From: Chitinispirillaceae bacterium
GTDB taxonomy: Bacteria > Fibrobacterota > Chitinivibrionia > Chitinivibrionales > Chitinispirillaceae
Assembly (NCBI GenBank): GCA_016926315.1
Contig: JAFGOU010000248.1
Location: 1 to 6,247, forward strand
Reading direction: 5' to 3'
Length of the DNA: 6,247 nt
Shown here: piece after piece, positions 5,444 through 6,247 of the stretch
How positions within the stretch are numbered: position 1 is the stretch's first letter
Layout of the letters: every line of letters begins with the position of its first letter
Position numbers and translations under genes: made by a program
The notes under the pieces: model-generated
Seen by the model: only the letters and a program-made list of their open reading frames with translations
Told to the model about the DNA's origin: nothing
Databases searched by the model: none

Positions 5444-6115
5444 GTGGGTCAGAAAACAAATCCGGTAGGTTTACGGTTAGGCATCACCCGCTCGTGGTCT
5501 TCTAACTGGTTTGCACGGGAGAAGATGCCCGACTATCTTCATGAAGATATGCTAGTGCGCAATTACCTCCGCAAGCGTCTGGAGCATGGTGGTATTTCCC
5601 TAATTGAAATCGAGCGGACCGCGAAACGGGTAACGGTCAATGTCCACACCTCGCGGCCGGGAATTGTGATCGGTAAAAAAGGCGAAGAGGTCGAGCGCCT
5701 TAAGGGCGAACTGCAGCACCTGACACAGAAGGAGATTCAGATCAATATTCGGGAGGTAAAAAAGCCGGAAATGGATTCCCAGCTTGTAGCTGACAATATC
5801 GCCCGCCAGGTTGAAAAGCGCGTTTCCTATAAAAAAGCGACGAAAAAAGCGATCTCGACGGCGGTGCGTATGGGTGCTGAGGGTATCAAGGTATGCGTTT
5901 CGGGGCGCCTTAATGGCGGAGAAATCGCCCGGACCGAAATGTATAAAGAAGGGCGCGTTCCTCTGCATACTCTTCGCGCGGACATCGATTACGCAGCGGC
6001 GACCGCCCATACGACGTACGGTACGGTCGGCGTCAAGGTCTGGATCTGCAAGGGCGACGTTATTGCAAAGGCCGAAAAACAGCCGCAGACGAGCGGCGAA
6101 TCCGTGCATGCATAG
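5444..6115 (+). CDS. rpsC: 30S ribosomal protein S3 (uS3)
   Basis: S3 lies at the mRNA entry channel of the 30S head and, with S4 and S5, helps unwind incoming mRNA. From the GTG start it has 223 residues, against 233 in E. coli. Landmarks are [13 protein letters not shown] (1-13), the KH domain with its GKKG loop (77-80) inside [25 protein letters not shown] (100-109), and the C-terminal domain with [20 protein letters not shown] (144-163). [20 protein letters not shown] [16 protein letters not shown] (168-183) and [10 protein letters not shown] follow. Lys130, Lys131 and Lys134 fall where E. coli has the helicase-related Arg131, Arg132 and Lys135, so the basic patch is kept. The stop TAG is embedded in the binding site of rplP. 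Confidence 0.98.
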   Translation: MGQKTNPVGLRLGITRSWSSNWFAREKMPDYLHEDMLVRNYLRKRLEHGGISLIEIERTAKRVTVNVHTSRPGIVIGKKGEEVERLKGELQHLTQKEIQINIREVKKPEMDSQLVADNIARQVEKRVSYKKATKKAISTAVRMGAEGIKVCVSGRLNGGEIARTEMYKEGRVPLHTLRADIDYAAATAHTTYGTVGVKVWICKGDVIAKAEKQPQTSGESVHA

Positions 6116-6120
6116 GAGGT
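6114..6120 (+). promoter_or_regulatory. Ribosome binding site of rplP overlapping the rpsC stop
   Basis: AGGAGGT begins within the TAG stop codon of rpsC and ends nine bases before the rplP ATG at 6130. A second AGAGG (6123-6127) is too close to the ATG to be the main site. The overlap suggests that a ribosome ending rpsC can start rplP directly. Confidence 0.7.
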
Positions 6121-6129
6121 AGAGAGGCG

Positions 6130-6247
6130 ATGCTGGCACCAAAGAAGGTCAAGTGGAGAAAAGCGCAGCGGGGACGCATGAACGGTCTCGCAACCCGGTG
6201 CAACACGATCGCGTTCGGCGAGTACGGCCTTCAGGCGACACAGCCCG
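6130..6247 (+). CDS. rplP: 50S ribosomal protein L16, 5' part (uL16, cut by window end)
   Basis: L16 is a late-assembling 50S protein near the A-site tRNA elbow. Only 39 codons are visible before the window ends. They begin [11 protein letters not shown], then [11 protein letters not shown] and [12 protein letters not shown], which match the L16 N-terminus (E. coli begins MLQPKRTKFRK, followed by GRNRGLA and FGSFGLKA). Its position directly after rpsC, with a 14-bp gap, is the standard S10 operon order. The rest of the gene, including the arginine that E. coli hydroxylates (Arg81), lies outside the window. Confidence 0.95.
   Translation, partial: MLAPKKVKWRKAQRGRMNGLATRCNTIAFGEYGLQATQP

Overview
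The window is a continuous plus-strand stretch of a bacterial str/S10 ribosomal-protein cluster. It runs: 3' part of fusA (EF-G), rpsJ (S10), rplC (L3), rplD (L4), rplW (L23), rplB (L2), rpsS (S19), rplV (L22), rpsC (S3), 5' end of rplP (L16). Every gene was recognised from its own translated sequence, and the order from rpsJ to rplP is the classical bacterial S10 operon order. No RNA gene, mobile element, CRISPR array or minus-strand gene is supported. The longest stretch without a gene is the 86 bp between rplW and rplB.

Organism: a bacterium using the standard code. TAA, TAG and TGA all end real genes, and GTG starts three of them. Base composition looks moderately GC-rich by eye. Several proteins differ clearly from the enterobacterial forms. 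L2 has Met where many bacteria have His in the NPVDHPxGGGEG segment, and a Gly-rich insert after it. As I recall, Met there is also seen in Bacteroidota and relatives, so an FCB-group, Fibrobacterota-like, spirochaete-like or candidate-phylum host is possible. The phylum cannot be fixed from this window. The tuf gene often found between fusA and rpsJ is absent.

Layout: fusA ends at 1756 and rpsJ begins 55 bp later. The genes from rpsJ to rplP are almost certainly co-transcribed. Junctions are 57 bp (rpsJ/rplC), 26 bp (rplC/rplD), a 4-bp overlap (rplD/rplW), 86 bp (rplW/rplB), 24 bp (rplB/rpsS), 15 bp (rpsS/rplV), 11 bp (rplV/rpsC) and 14 bp (rpsC/rplP). The two widest gaps inside the S10 run hold perfect GC-rich stem-loops with no U-tract. 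These are the best candidates for processing or feedback control. No promoter or terminator is evident.

Function: the gene products assemble the 30S head (S10, S19, S3), the 50S core and exit tunnel (L3, L4, L22, L23, L2, L16) and the translocase (EF-G). I do not see a new biological system. The points most worth a second look are a 35-residue Ala/Pro tail on S19, the paired hairpins before rplB, an EF-G with altered domain IV tip residues, and the missing tuf.
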